Made by a program: the position numbers and the translations under genes. Below are positions 39,806 through 52,155 of a stretch of 64,000 bases of DNA, piece after piece (position 1 is the stretch's first letter; every line of letters begins with the position of its first letter). The DNA lies in assembly GCA_026413225.1 (NCBI GenBank), contig CM048554.1, positions 73,028,463 to 73,092,462 on the forward strand, given 5' to 3'. The notes beneath the pieces are model-generated. The model worked only from the letters and a program-made list of their open reading frames with translations, searched no databases and had not been told where the DNA came from. This DNA comes from Otis tarda (lineage: Eukaryota > Chordata > Aves > Otidiformes > Otididae).

Positions 39806-42800
39806 CAATGCACTAGTCTCCCTTTTTTTTTAAAAAAAAAAAAAAAGGAAAATCAGAATTTCTATCACTTCTCATAACACAAAGGAGCCATTTTAGGACC
39901 ATTAATCAAACTTCACTATACCTGAATTAACTGAAGGTATTATTCAAAGTAAAGAGTATCACATACAGCAAGGTCATCACAACAGATGGGTAATATACTT
40001 CAGTAACATTAGTCTGCTGTCAGCTTCATCTTTAAACTATCAAACAGGAGTCAAGAAAACACAACTCTAATACAGTGCATATCATGTCACAGTTTTAATT
40101 TAGTTCCACCTTTCTTACTAATGAATAACTGTCTTGCAGAAAGGTAGATTTACAAATTATTACCTATTACTGAAGATCTAAAACTTTCACAATATAAAAA
40201 AAACCAACCAGATTTGAAGCCTAGAAATCCACTCACCTTTCTTTGATGTACATTTTGTAATCTGCAGCAACAAATTAGTTCAGTATTTTTAAGCTCCTAA
40301 CATTCTGTAAAACTACAATATTCAGTGTACAGTAAAACGCCTATCACCAAATCCAGAAGACCCTATCTTCACAAGCATGCAGACACTCACAAATTCACGA
40401 CAGCTTTACCACCCCACAATTGGAGACAGTTCACGCCTTTAAAACTCACCATTCTTGCAACTGTATTTTATTTTAATGGTAAATGTATCAGATGATGACA
40501 GTAATCAGTCAGTAAACATAATCATATTTACCATACCTATATATATTCAAGTCTCTCAAACATTAGTCATTACATTAATCTGTTACAGTACTGCAAAAAG
40601 CTAATGGTATAAAGTAAGCTAGCTTAGTAAAATTAGTGCTTACAAATTATCAAATCATAATAGTTTGACCACACATTTCTTGCAATTACAGTTACCATTC
40701 ATGTGCTTTAAAAGTACCATATACATCAAAACCTGATCAACACTTAAACTATTATTTTTAGCTTAATTTTTAAAAAAGTTTTGTGATATCACGACTTCTT
40801 CATGAAAGCAGAACCTGAGACTTGTTATATAATGTACATTTGAAATCAGCAATTTCCCAAGTACTTGATAATACACTGGGATTAATAAAAAAGTGAGGAC
40901 ACCTTCAAGTTGATTAATCGTTAGCAAAACTAGATAACATTTTGGAAACTACCAAGAATTGGTAGTACTTTGCAGAACTGTTTTTTCTCCTCTTATTAAG
41001 TGCTGCTGGGTAAGGAAGCCTGTGGCTTAGGCTGTACTTTGATAAAATCATAAGTGCTTAAGTAGAGAGTGTAATGTGAGATCTGCTTATTTTACCAGAC
41101 AAGTAGACCTATGCAAGCAAATTGGTACTACTATTACAAACATTGCATTCAAATGTTTGTATGGATATAATACAGTGGATAGTAACACAATTAATAAGTA
41201 GCAATCCTGTGATAATTTTACTCTCAAGCCAAAATAAAACTCAAAACGCTGTCTGAATTGCCTGTCCCTGCTTTTCTACATTCCTGGTTTAGGCCAAATA
41301 TTAATTACAGATCTCCTAAGAATTATCTCTGTTTTGCACTAAAAACGTTTTCCTACGCAGTCACTTGCATTACCTCAACAGCACTTTCCAGTATTTAAAC
41401 ACAGTACGTGCTGCTGCCAATACATTCAACCAATCTGGCACTTTTGTTTCAGAAACAAATAGGAGGACTGGGTACTGAAGCTGGAAAATACTGCTCAGTA
41501 GTTGTAAAGTTTCTGGTTAATTGATTTACATCTGAAATGTGTGCCAAAGCACACGTTTAAATTGTTGGAGATGCTTGGTGCTCAGCAGTACATTACTGTC
41601 CTGTGATTCCAACAACTAGTCTCTGCACAAGAAACTGGGCCTAGACAGTACTCTTGAAAAAACGGTTCACCAATTCTTATTGCCCATCCACTTTAAATCA
41701 AGTTTTGTCCTTTAACATTTTTGTTCCTCAAATAAACACAGAAGACTTGAAATAAGACTACAGCTTAGTACCTCTGGCACATCTTTTTGAAAGTTTTTCA
41801 TAATTCTTCAGACATCAAGTCATTAAGAAAGCATCTCTGAACACTAAAAAGCTAAAGATCACACACTAAATTGTGGCACAAGCACAACTTCTCGCTTGAT
41901 TTTAGCTTTGGATTCTCAATTTAGAGGGAGTCTTGAGAAGGTTTAGAATTTCTAATGCTTTGCAGAATTTTTGGATTATTCTTTCCTTTTGGTCAGAAAA
42001 GCACCTCTGCTTCTCTCAAGCATCTCTCAAGTTTGTCATACTTGAAGTTGTTGAAGTTGTATATAAAGGACATAATCACGTCACAGACATCTAGATCCAC
42101 TATCTTCTGCCAAGACAACAGGGTAATAACAAACTTGCAATCAAAAACCTCTGTGTCTGTGTGTATGCACACACATTTATTGGGAGAGAATGGAGTAGTT
42201 TAGAATGATGCAAAGTTTTCCTCCCCAAGGTAACACTTCCTACACATCACCATGCCGCTTCAGAATACTGATCAATCACATAGAAGACAAAATGCAAGTT
42301 ACCAAAAACTAGGTTTTAAGTCTAGCACTTTCTCTGATAATTTTCCTTTCTGTAAAAGATTGTCAGTGACAAATTTCTCAGATGCGTCCTTGAAACCTGA
42401 GAGCAGATCCTATCAAGCCTTTTTAAGGGCAATTTATGAAGTCTCTGCTGACATATTAACCATGATCTTTTTACTTCCACAGTGAAACATAATCTTATGA
42501 ACTGACTGAAAATATTACAAATATATCATTTTAACTACATAACCACAGATGCTATGGTTTTCAGAAGTGTCAAGGAAATGATAGAGAGAAAGCAGGCCTT
42601 AAGAGAAGACATTTTGCAAAATTCTGCTTTAAGAAGATATATCAGTCAACTTCCTCTGACAAAAACTATTGATTTTTCTGTCCCAAAATCACCAAATCTG
42701 AAAATTTTAATTTGGAAATAATTATACAGCACTTCAAGCCCTCATTAGTCCTCTAAAGAACAAACTTTGTTTCAAAAACATATTGTGGACCTTTGCCCAC

Positions 42801-45710
42801 ATATTTATACAGTGTAAAACGCATTGCCACATGCCATTTCTTTTAAAATTGCTCTTTACTGATTTATATAGAATATAAACCAAGTGAAACACATACAAAC
42901 TAATGTTAATCACCTTAAAGCTGCAAAATATTCAAGTAATAAGTTAAAGATTTACAAAAAGAATTATTCAGGTCATTTAATGCTCAACTTAGGTATCAAT
43001 TGCAGAGGGCATTCTTGCAGGTGCTATTAGGTAAGAAATGACCATTTGCAAAATACGAATACCTATGTATCTCTGACATCATGCTCTTCTCATAGTATTG
43101 TTTAATAGATTCCCACAATTTTTGGGGGCTTATTCTTCAGAAAGGAAGATCTGAAGAACACAAGAGTATTCGGGAATCCTCTTTCTCTCTGCAAGCCTCA
43201 GTTCTTCAGTTCTTTACAAGTAGAAGAGTAGGTTAATACCCTTCATTAAGCTGAGCCAGGACAATCACAGCTATTTGAAATAGCCATCCAAAGAAAATAT
43301 CATAGGGCAATTATCTAAGGCAATTACCATAGCTAAGACAATGAAAAGCAAAATCCACTAGACACCTGATTATGATCAAAGAAATCATGTGAAAAAGAGA
43401 AGGGACATAGAGAAACAAGGGCATACTGACAGCAAACCAAAGTGACTTATAAACACTTATGGATTTCAAAAAATATAACAGTCAGTCGTTCTGCTCCGTC
43501 ACTGACAATGGCACTACTAAGACAGCATTTCAACTTGGGAACTTTGCGTCTCCTCAACCGACTACTTAGTAAGTTTGCTTTAAAAATTTAATGAGCACTG
43601 CTTTTCTCTGAAGGGTTAAACCCCCTACAAGACATCCAGGGCACAGAGTTTAGTCAAGAGGCTGTGGTTTTCAGGCCAGGCTCTGGGCTAAGAAAGACGA
43701 CTGGGCTTCCTGGTATGTAGATGTTGGGCTGGAGCCAGGTTTAAGAGTTTCCTCAGGAAATTATGTTAAGCATGCAGCTGAGGAAAAAAAAAAAAAAAAA
43801 TCTCTTTGGCACAAACTTGTGATAGAAGATTAGTACTGTTAGTCTCATTTCACAGAGGGACCTGAAGCAAAAAGAGATATTCCACGGGAATATCACAGGT
43901 AAGTGATACAGGAATAAACTATCATCTGGTTCTTCTGACTCCCTGTTCAGTGCTTTATCCATTGGACCACATTATTAAAAGGAAAATAAGACCACTATCA
44001 AGCCTTTCAAAGTGATGCATGACAGAGCATAGTACTTTAATCTATTAAAATATTTAAGCAGCGTATACAGTCTGCATTGTTTTACTTCTGATTTTACAGA
44101 GCTTTACCCAAAATAACTCGTGCCTATCATTTACTGTGTTTTCTTATACTTTTCACACTGTTGTGCATGTGCCTTATGACTTTTCTAACTGGAGAGTCAG
44201 GTATATTAATTAAATACCAATTCTCACAGCAGTTAGAGAGGATTAACTCACATCACACATCTGTTGGTATGCACATTCCATGCTTACATACACTAATAGG
44301 TACCAGATAGGTAGGTATATTCAGAAACGTACACATGTACGCACAAGCAGACACTCATAGAAATAGAACAAAGCTATTATATCTGATTTCAAAGATCAGA
44401 CTTTAACTTCCATTTGATCCAAATTAATTTCCAGAGAACACTTTTTAAAATTACTCTTTGTGCCAAACACTGCATGATCTACACCTTTTAAAACAAACAG
44501 TTTTCATGATTTGAAAAAGAATTAACAAAAATCCTAAATAAGAATAGTTACAGTTGGTAAGGATTGTTCTCATATCAGCAGAAAACAAAGGATTAATTTA
44601 ACGTATGAAATTCTTAATTTCCAGTCACACTCTAAGCTCCAACGGAAACGCAGTAGCAACAACAAACAGAAACATGTTAGGAATATCTTCCTGTCTTTTA
44701 CAACATGCATCCTGACATCAACTTCTACTTCTGTTTGGAATCTCTCTGAGACAATTTTGTTTGAAAGGAATACAGAAAGTAGTACGGCTCTAGTGAACAA
44801 AAGGTAAGTTTTAAAAAGGTCCAAACTACACCTGTGCCCAATGAATGTTGCATTGACAGAGGTAATTCTATCAGAAAATACTATCACCAAAATTATACTG
44901 AATTCTGAACTGATCTATATATAATCTTTTTACAAAAAAAAACCAAACGAAGCCACAGTTTAAAATAATTTCAATTAATTGTGCACACACGCAAGATGAT
45001 TAACCTTTGTTCTCAACTTATTATTTTATACGCCTAATAGAAACTTGGAAGTTAAGTCTGTGAAGGAGGAAAAGCATTTCTAGCAGAAGGCTATCCAAGA
45101 TGTTTCCCAACTCTAACTTATATTAGAGTATTATAAGGTTGGCTTTGGGTGGAGGAAGGCTATTATTATTTAAAAAAAAAAAAGTCTCTGCAATTTCTAG
45201 TAAATTTATAAAAAAACAACAGAATTTTTTAAAGGTGTAAAAAACCAGGAAAACAATCCCATTACCACTATGTCAACACTATATGAAGAATTCTAATAAA
45301 AACTAGACCAATAAAGAAAATTGTCAAATATTAGTTACTACTTCTTTTTTTCCCAATGCATTTCTGATTTTGTTTAGAAGTACAACATCACAAGGAACAG
45401 AATCAAAATACAGTTCAAGGATGTCCACATTACCCTATCAATCATGGGAAAAAAACATTTTTCCTCTAAATTCAGTGAAGTAGCACATCACAAGTGTTGT
45501 TAAAAATGGCAAAACAGTTACAGCTTAACTAAACAGAAATTGTAATGATAAAGATGTTCTATTTCAGGAGAAGCACATCTACTATATAACTATTTGTAAG
45601 CTTGAAAAGTAAAAGCTGTGTTGAGTAATCTAGTCTACTTGCAAATGTATTTGTTCTGGCAAGCACATGTAATATTTTCAGCTAGTATAACAAGTTTTCA
45701 GTGAACTCAC
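39806..45710. other. Rest of NT5DC1 intron 6, between COL10A1 and NT5DC1 exon 6
   Basis: AT-rich, without recognisable exons on either strand. It includes a poly-T/poly-A stretch at about 39823-39846, an ancient SINE-like remnant at about 43835-43970 with a poly-A run just before it, and possible distal COL10A1 poly-A signals. Confidence 0.6.
43835..43970 (+). mobile_element. Ancient MIR/CR1-L3-like repeat remnant
   Basis: The order 'ctcatttcacagagggacctgaagc', 'aggtaagtgatac', 'tggttcttctgactccctg' and 'ttcagtgctttatccattggaccac' follows the classic old amniote repeat ('cattttacagaggggaaactgaggc...gtgacttgccc...gtctcccaagtcc...agtgccttaaccactggacca'). Such copies predate birds. Recognition is by memory of the family, so subfamily and exact edges are uncertain. 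Confidence 0.6.
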
Positions 45711-45792
45711 CTTTAAAAGCCGTTATTTTATAATTGTGCTGGACAGCAGCCACCATGTCCTTCCAGAAGTCATACTTTTTCTGACGATTATG
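45711..45792 (-). CDS. NT5DC1: NT5DC1 exon 6
   Basis: On the minus strand the exon follows CTTACAG and ends AAAG|GTGAGT. It encodes HNRQKKYDFWKDMVAAVQHN and YKITAFK, then one extra base (phase 1). This matches the human segment around GQKTFDFWKDIVAAIQHNYK. A second in-frame acceptor (ATCGTCAG) lies 12 bases further in at 45780; I chose the outer one because it restores residues equivalent to human NNGQ. This is the last NT5DC1 exon I can place, giving about 175 codons of about 455. The next donor-side intron contains COL10A1. Confidence 0.93.
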
Positions 45793-48714
45793 CTGTAAGT
45801 GTCAAAAGGAACCTAGTCATTACATCAAGTATCAACTGTTTTAAGATTTCATATTGAAACAGTGACAGGAATGCCATTAATAAACAAAAGTATTTTGAAA
45901 ATGGAGTAAAACAGTCTTATACAGTAGGATTCAGGAGACTGGGACTAGTTATCCAGCTTGACTGTGAACTTTGAGCAACCACAGACAAGTCATCTCTCTA
46001 CTTCAGAAGGATATGGTGGGGTGGGGGGGGAAGAAGGGGAAAGGAGAAAGGATTTCTATTTGTGAGGAACTCTAAAACATTGCAGAAAAAGGGGGCACTA
46101 GACAGAACAGCAACTTACTGAATGAGCCATCCCACTTAGATTTGGGAAAAAGTAGTGCCTAGAACTGCAAATACCGTACTTAATTAGCAGGTTGACATTA
46201 TCTATGCCTGGTACTTGTATCATCTTTCACCCTCAGAACTGGCAAAACCTTCGCTATAATTTAGAGGTAATGTCCTTCTGCCAACAACTCCACCCCAAAC
46301 ATCATATGAAATACTCATCCAGAAGCCAGGCTGAGCAGCACTGCATTACATTGTACTCTGAAGAGTGCCAAACCTCAGCTCTGGCAGAAGGACAGGGGAA
46401 GGTGATCTGCACTTACGAACAGCCTCTCCCTGTTCCTAGAAAGTCGCCCAGGCACAGAAGAGCTCCATTCGACCTCAACTCCCCTTTCAGCATCTTCATC
46501 ACCAAGGAAGAGGAAAAGCTTCTCAACCAGCTGAGCCTCACAGCACTCTCAAACTCCACAAATTTTAGGAGTGCTGAACTAAACATACATGCAGTTACGT
46601 AGCCAGCCAATATTACAGAGCAGGGGATTAGCTACGGAGCCTGTGAGAGGTGCCCAGTTACAAGGTACCGGGCAGCAGCGAGGCAGGTGGAATAGTCTCT
46701 TGAGTTTGTACACTGTGGCAAGTATCATGTAGTGTTGTTCCAGGCATTCCACGCCTGCAGTAGGATAAATTTCAATGCAATTGTTAAGAGATTTCATGGC
46801 ATTGCCCTCCCTGTCCTGACCACTGCACTGACACCTGCATAATGACCCATTTTGTAAGCATAAAGCATTTTCTAGAGAGGGAAACGTTCAGAAACTGAAA
46901 ACTCCCTTAACATCACCAACCAAAAACATGTTGTTTATATGCACTGAAGTAAACTTCCAGACCTAATCTGCCAAGGCTTCCAGAAGAACAGTCTGCCCTT
47001 AATTTCACAACCAGCAAGTGACCCGAACAAGATTTTTTGTGCATAGCTGACAAGCACTACGGCAGTCTGCTTACCATCCCCTGGCTCCACAGGTTAAAAG
47101 CAGTAAAGATACAATGCTGTGGCTTTTTACTCTTTTTTTTTTAAATCCATTCCTATAGCAAACTGCTGCAGAAATACATAAAAGGTCTAACAGAGAGAAA
47201 AGCTTTCATAAATATCAGACTTCAGTTAGCTGCTAACAAAGGTTAGCAGCTTCAAAGCCATGGTCAGGAGATGCTGGGGGGCACCTCTCTGTCTAGCAGC
47301 GACAGCACTAACCTACGCTAGCAGTAACCTTGGAACAGACAGATTCAACTGCCTGCTCCCCTCATACTCTGCATGGCTGACTTGCTCCTGAGTTTGGGGT
47401 TCTGGTTTTTTTTGTTTCTTTAGAAAAAAAATAAAAATCAGTGCAATGAGCTAACAGTTCCTCAGAAGGCTGTTTTGAGGATAGATGGATACTAGTTTAA
47501 AAGTGGGTACACTTCCTTCAAAACGTTTTACCTCAGAGAAGACTAAAATAACTGTCAAACTAATTCCTTGCAAATCTACAGCTATTGCATATGAGATGTA
47601 CAAGAAAACAAAACAATCCCCAGAAAGCAGAGAGAAAACTGTGTGCACGCCCACGCAGTCCACCAAGATTCTGGCAGCAATTATCAAATGAGATTCCATT
47701 AGCTGAAGTATCAGACAAAGAAGTATTCTGCATAGAGCTTCAACACAAAGATCCAAAACACTAAGAAGCTCCTCTCCTTTGTCTGAAAATGCATAGGAGT
47801 TCTGGCTCTGGACACAGCAAAACTAGAGTCATTCTTAACAGTGTAGAGCAACCCGTCATGTCTAAGCCCATTTTGAATCCAAACCTAGCAGGTCTCCCAT
47901 TTGTTTCCAGTAGAAAATGTTCTTGATCCTAGAATGTTTTCTGAAAATTTTAAGAAAACAGCCCTTACTAAACAGGTTCCCAGAATGGGAAACAAAAGCC
48001 TCTTTTCAGAAATGTGGAAGAAGACAATGTAATGGTTTCTAACCCTCAGGATGCAGCATCTTGCAGGCCCGAGTGCTGGAAAGTCCTACCACCTCCTGCT
48101 TTACATCTTTCTCATCTGGTTGATGGTAAGATCCCAGGGAATTACTGTGGCTCTCCTTTGAAACTGGACCAGCATCCAGTGAAATATTAAAGAGCTGCTA
48201 GCATGACCCACTTCTGGTAGCTCTCTGCAGAAACAACATGGGTTTAATTCTCGCTGGCTGAAGACAGCAGTGATTCAGGGCCAGTGTTCCAGCTTGCAAA
48301 CTAGTAACAGAATGTGCAAGCTTATTACATGCTATAACACTCTCTCTCAATAAGTAGGTGACTTGTGCTGAGTTTAAATTAAACACAAAGTGAAGTAATA
48401 CAATACAGGTATCACATCTGAGAGAGGTTTCTAAGCGGCAAACAGTAGAAGAAGGAGATTAATCAGGCACAAAATTAAGAGTCTTATGGTGCACCTGTCC
48501 TCAGTGCTTCCTGATAAGCTAGCTTTAGCTAACTCTTCATTCAGCACTTGGACTTAGGCAGCAATCTACTCAGTATGCTATTTTGGAGTGGAGGCTAAAG
48601 TATCAAGTCAGCTGATACCAAAAGGATCCCAGATACCCATCTCACAGCTCTGAATTTCACTCTGCAGAACAAAGTTTAGTATTCACAATTTTCAGTGCTG
48701 CAGCACTTTGGTAC

Positions 48715-49842
48715 TGTACTGGTTTTATTTAGTGGAGGGGGGCTACACTGGTAGCTTCTGTAAGAAGCTTCTAGAAGTAGTTTCCCCTTTTGTCCAGTGG
48801 ACTCGGCCGGGCCTAGGCAGACCCACCGCTGGCCAGGGCCAAGCCAACTGGTAGCAGAATGTGCCCTGATAATGCCTCTGGGATAACATATTTAAGAAGG
48901 GGAAAACAGAAGAAAAAGAAGATGTGAAGAATCTTAGCAGAGCCAGAGAGGGGGAGGTGCGAGCCTTGCGGGCCTTGGAGGCCTCACCCTCTGGCCTCTC
49001 GCCAGGCAGCCGACTGGGCCTGACTTGGCCCAACTCCGCCCAGCCCAGCTGCAAGAAGTGGAGTGGAGAGGAGATGAGAAGCGATCCTGAGAGGTGTCTG
49101 CCTGCCTATTGTGAAGAATTTCTTGTGAGAAGAATGGCTGCAGATGCCAAGGTCAGTGAAGAAGGAGGGGGAGGAGTAATGCGGCTCCTGGCCAAGATTC
49201 CCCTGCAGCCTGTGGTGATGACCATGGTGGAGCAGGTTGTCCCCCTGCAGCCCATGGAGGTCCACGGAGGAGCAGAGATCCACCTGCAGCCCGTGGAGGA
49301 CCCCACACCAGGGAAGGTGGATGCCTGAAGGAGGCTGTGGCCCATGGAGGGCCTGCTGGGGCAGCCACTCTGGAGGGCCTGCACCCCATGGAAAAATGAC
49401 CCAGGCCAGAGCAGTTTCACGAAGGACTGTAGCCCATGGGAGGGACCCCATGCTGGAACAGGGGAGGAATGTGAGGAGTTCTTCCCCCCGAGAAGGAAGA
49501 AGCAACGTAAAGCGGCAAGTGATGAACTGACCATAACCCCCATTCCCTCTTCCCACCTGTGCCGCTTGGGGGTGGAAAGGTGGTAGAGATAATGTTAAGT
49601 CCGGGAAGAGGGAAGGGAGAGAAAGTTACTTTGTTCTTTTTCTCATTATCCTGCTTTGGTTTTAGTAATAAACCAATAATTTTCTCCAAGTTGAGTCTGT
49701 TTTGCCTGGAATGGTAATTTTAAGGATCTCTCCCTGTCCTCGAGCCTTTTTTCTTATATTGTCTCTCCCTATTCTCTCGGAGGGTGGGGGCAGTGAGAGA
49801 AAGACTGCGTAGTCTGGTCCTGATCAGGGCTAAACTACGACA
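48715..49842 (+). mobile_element. Avian ERVL-type solo LTR with perfect 5-bp target duplication
   Basis: The element runs from TGTACTGG to CTACGACA and is flanked by GGTAC on both sides (48710-48714 and 49843-49847). It contains a TATA-like sequence (ATATTTAAG near 48887), a block of imperfect repeats built around 'cctgcagcccatggagg', and an AATAAA poly-A signal at 49667-49672. After that come 'ttgagtctgttttgcc' and the CT-rich U5 typical of abundant avian LTRs. No retroviral genes remain, so this is a solo LTR from recombination between two LTRs. It is oriented opposite to NT5DC1. Several open frames of 60-190 codons cross it on both strands and are artefacts of GC-rich LTR sequence. The intact target duplication suggests a fairly recent insertion. 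Confidence 0.92.
49200..49460 (+). repeat. Imperfect internal repeats of the LTR
   Basis: Motifs such as CTGCAGCCCATGGAGG, CTGCAGCCCGTGGAGG, TGGCCCATGGAGG and GTAGCCCATGGGAGG recur at irregular spacing of roughly 30-60 bases. Repeat arrays of this kind are common in the U3/R part of this avian LTR group and may vary in copy number between insertions. Confidence 0.75.
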
Positions 49843-50586
49843 GGTACCTTTAGCCAGAAAACTAAATCAGTACTCTTTTGACACCAGTATACTTACTGTA
49901 GGAGAACCACCCTCTCCTACCCCCAGCTGCACACAAGTTAAAGATTCAAGGCTTCTTTAACACAACCAAATCAATTTGCATCAAACTTCAAAGGCAGGAT
50001 TTAGGACTTTCTATCTATCTAAAAAGCACTGAAAAAGGTTCAAGCAATTGTATATCCCACCTTTAGAATTTAACTCTTTGTTTAGCAGCGAAAAAAAAGG
50101 ATACTATTTTAGAGATTTATTTACATCTCTGTACACAGATCAATATATTTAAGACAAAAACAAGTTTAAAAAATGATGAAATTAAGCTTTCAACTCATTA
50201 ACACCTTGAAAATTAGCAAACATTATTCAGAAGACTTACATTAGATTTAATTCAAGTATCATCAAGTATAATTAAAGGAAATTTTAAGAACTATATGCTG
50301 CACATCACAGAGTAAACTTGAGAAGACAGTGTGTTTCTATTCCTATCTTAGTTATTTGTGCCCTCTTGTGGAAGTACATTTATTTTGAACATGCTGTGTA
50401 GCTCACAATTAGCTTTGGAGACAACTTTAATACAGTAAGTCTGACATGAAAAATTCTAAAAAAAATAAATCTAAAGCCCTTGATGTTGCTTAATAGACTA
50501 TTTGTATGCATTTAATAATGCATGGAATAAGTGTTGTGGGGGAAGAGAAAAATAATGCAATACTTATCAAACAATCCAGTTCTTAC

Positions 50587-50666
50587 CTGATCTAAGCTGT
50601 CCACAACCCTTGCACACAAGAGAGCTCCTGGCAGGTCAAAATAATTATCATACAAATAGTATTTAG
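50587..50666 (-). CDS. NT5DC1: NT5DC1 exon 5
   Basis: The acceptor is TTTCTTCCAG and the donor CAG|GTAAGA. The 80-bp exon supplies two bases to the split codon, then 26 codons reading KYYLYDNYFDLPGALLCARV and VDSLDQ. This is nearly identical to the human YYFYDNYFDLPGALLCARVVDYL region, part of the cap/insert of the HAD fold. It ends in phase 0. High conservation and intact splice sites argue for a functional gene. Confidence 0.97.
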
Positions 50667-52048
50667 CTGGAAGAAATAATAAAAAAAATTCTACTATTTA
50701 AAATATTTATAATATGCTTTAATCACAAACAAAAAAAAACTATTTAAATATTAGTATAAGCTCCTATTTGGGTTTTACTGATAATAAGCATTATTTGCTT
50801 CCCAATCCTTGTTATCCTTTTTCCCACTCCGATTCTCATAACTAGCAACTGAAAGTTGTTCACCTATATCACGGCAGTGAGATTTTAAAAATACATTTTA
50901 AGGTTCTAAAAGTTAAGGTGGAAGAGATGGAGAAGAACCATGATATTTAAGAGTCAAGACAGTATTACTCAACTGTTCTAAAATACCTGTTTCCCTGGCA
51001 GTGGAAACAAAAAGAAAGGGTTTAAAAACTTTTTTTCAGAAACATTTGGACAGGTCTTATACATAGTCCTGTCCTTTGCACACAACATGCTGCAGAGAGC
51101 ACCTTAGTCCCAGGGGAAGCATATCCACATTATTACATGAGCCCCGCAAACACAGAGCAAAAATCAGAAGCGTCCAAATGTTCCCCTAGGTCAAGGTCAT
51201 GTTCAGCAACTCTTTCTTATGAATGAAATTATTTAACCAGTGGGGGTTTTTTTGTGTTCATGATCTTGTCTGTGCTGTTCTTTAATATACAAGAGACAAG
51301 TCAGCAGAACAAGGATTAACATTCACAAGAGAAACCAAATGTACTTTTCAATGAATAAGAAAGACACGTCTGCTATATGACCAAAGGAAACCTTTCTGTT
51401 CTACCCTGTTGCAAACGATTACCTGCAATTTAGAATAAGCATCACATATAAGTTTACATCAGAAGGATCTCTTCATTGCATAGGACAACGCAACTTAACC
51501 AAGCACTTTATGTGTACTACTTACAGTTGCCAAGATCAAAGTAAAACAGAGAGGAAGCACAGAGCAAGAACACAAACCTAGCCACAGTGCCTTCAAAGTG
51601 ATGCCCATCTTAAAACCAAGAAACTTCAGTTGCAGAAGTTTTGTTTACAGATCTGCTCTGTTCTTTGCACCTGCACCTAGGCCTCCAGTAACAGTACTGA
51701 TGGTAATGAGTCAACAATGAAGAAAAATTTAAGATCTGCCAAGTATGTCCTAAATGAGATAGGCTGGTAATCTCAGTCTACTTCATCAAGGAACAATGTG
51801 CCCATCTCCATAACCAAAACATGCCCGTAATGTCAGTTCATTCATTTCTCCCTAGTGACCTAAATTTAAGTTAAACTCTAGTATTAGAAGTTGAAAATAC
51901 AAAAAATCAACTCTCTCCCAAAACTTTTACCTATTACAGTAATTCTCAGATGAGGTATTTTTAAATCTGTGTGGTAAGAACTAATAATATGAGGCACTGA
52001 AGGGGCCAAAGCAATTTCAAAGAAGATGACATGCTAAAGTACAGCTAC
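50667..52048 (-). other. NT5DC1: NT5DC1 intron 4
   Basis: This 1382-bp intron joins GTAGCT (donor, minus strand) to TTTCTTCCAG (acceptor). No repeats or other genes stand out. Confidence 0.9.
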
Positions 52049-52155
52049 CTGAGCGGGAAACCATTCCACTGACTGTATTAAAATGCTTCCACTCCTTCCT
52101 TCCATATGTCTCCAGGATCTCTTCGGATGTCATACTTTTTGTGCCATGGCTTGCC
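52049..52155 (-). CDS. NT5DC1: NT5DC1 exon 4
   Basis: The exon follows CATCAAATAG and ends CGCTCAG|GTAGCT, 107 bp. With the two bases carried over from exon 3 it encodes R, then ASHGTKSMTSEEILETYGRK and EWKHFNTVSGMVSRS, leaving one base. The human counterpart is RASHGTKMMTPEVLAEAYGKKEWKHF. The frame and phase agree with exons 3 and 5. Confidence 0.97.

Larger units (their letters stand above)
45793..50586 (-). other. NT5DC1: NT5DC1 intron 5
   Basis: A 4.8-kb intron. It carries the 1128-bp solo LTR (48715-49842). A 136-codon plus-strand open frame at 46192-46602 resembles no known family and has no splice or promoter support that I can see. The rest is ordinary AT-rich intron. Confidence 0.85.

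Noticed and set aside
48743..49689. Many open frames (up to 190 codons) on both strands
   Set aside because: They all lie within the solo LTR at 48715-49842 and reflect its GC-rich internal repeats.
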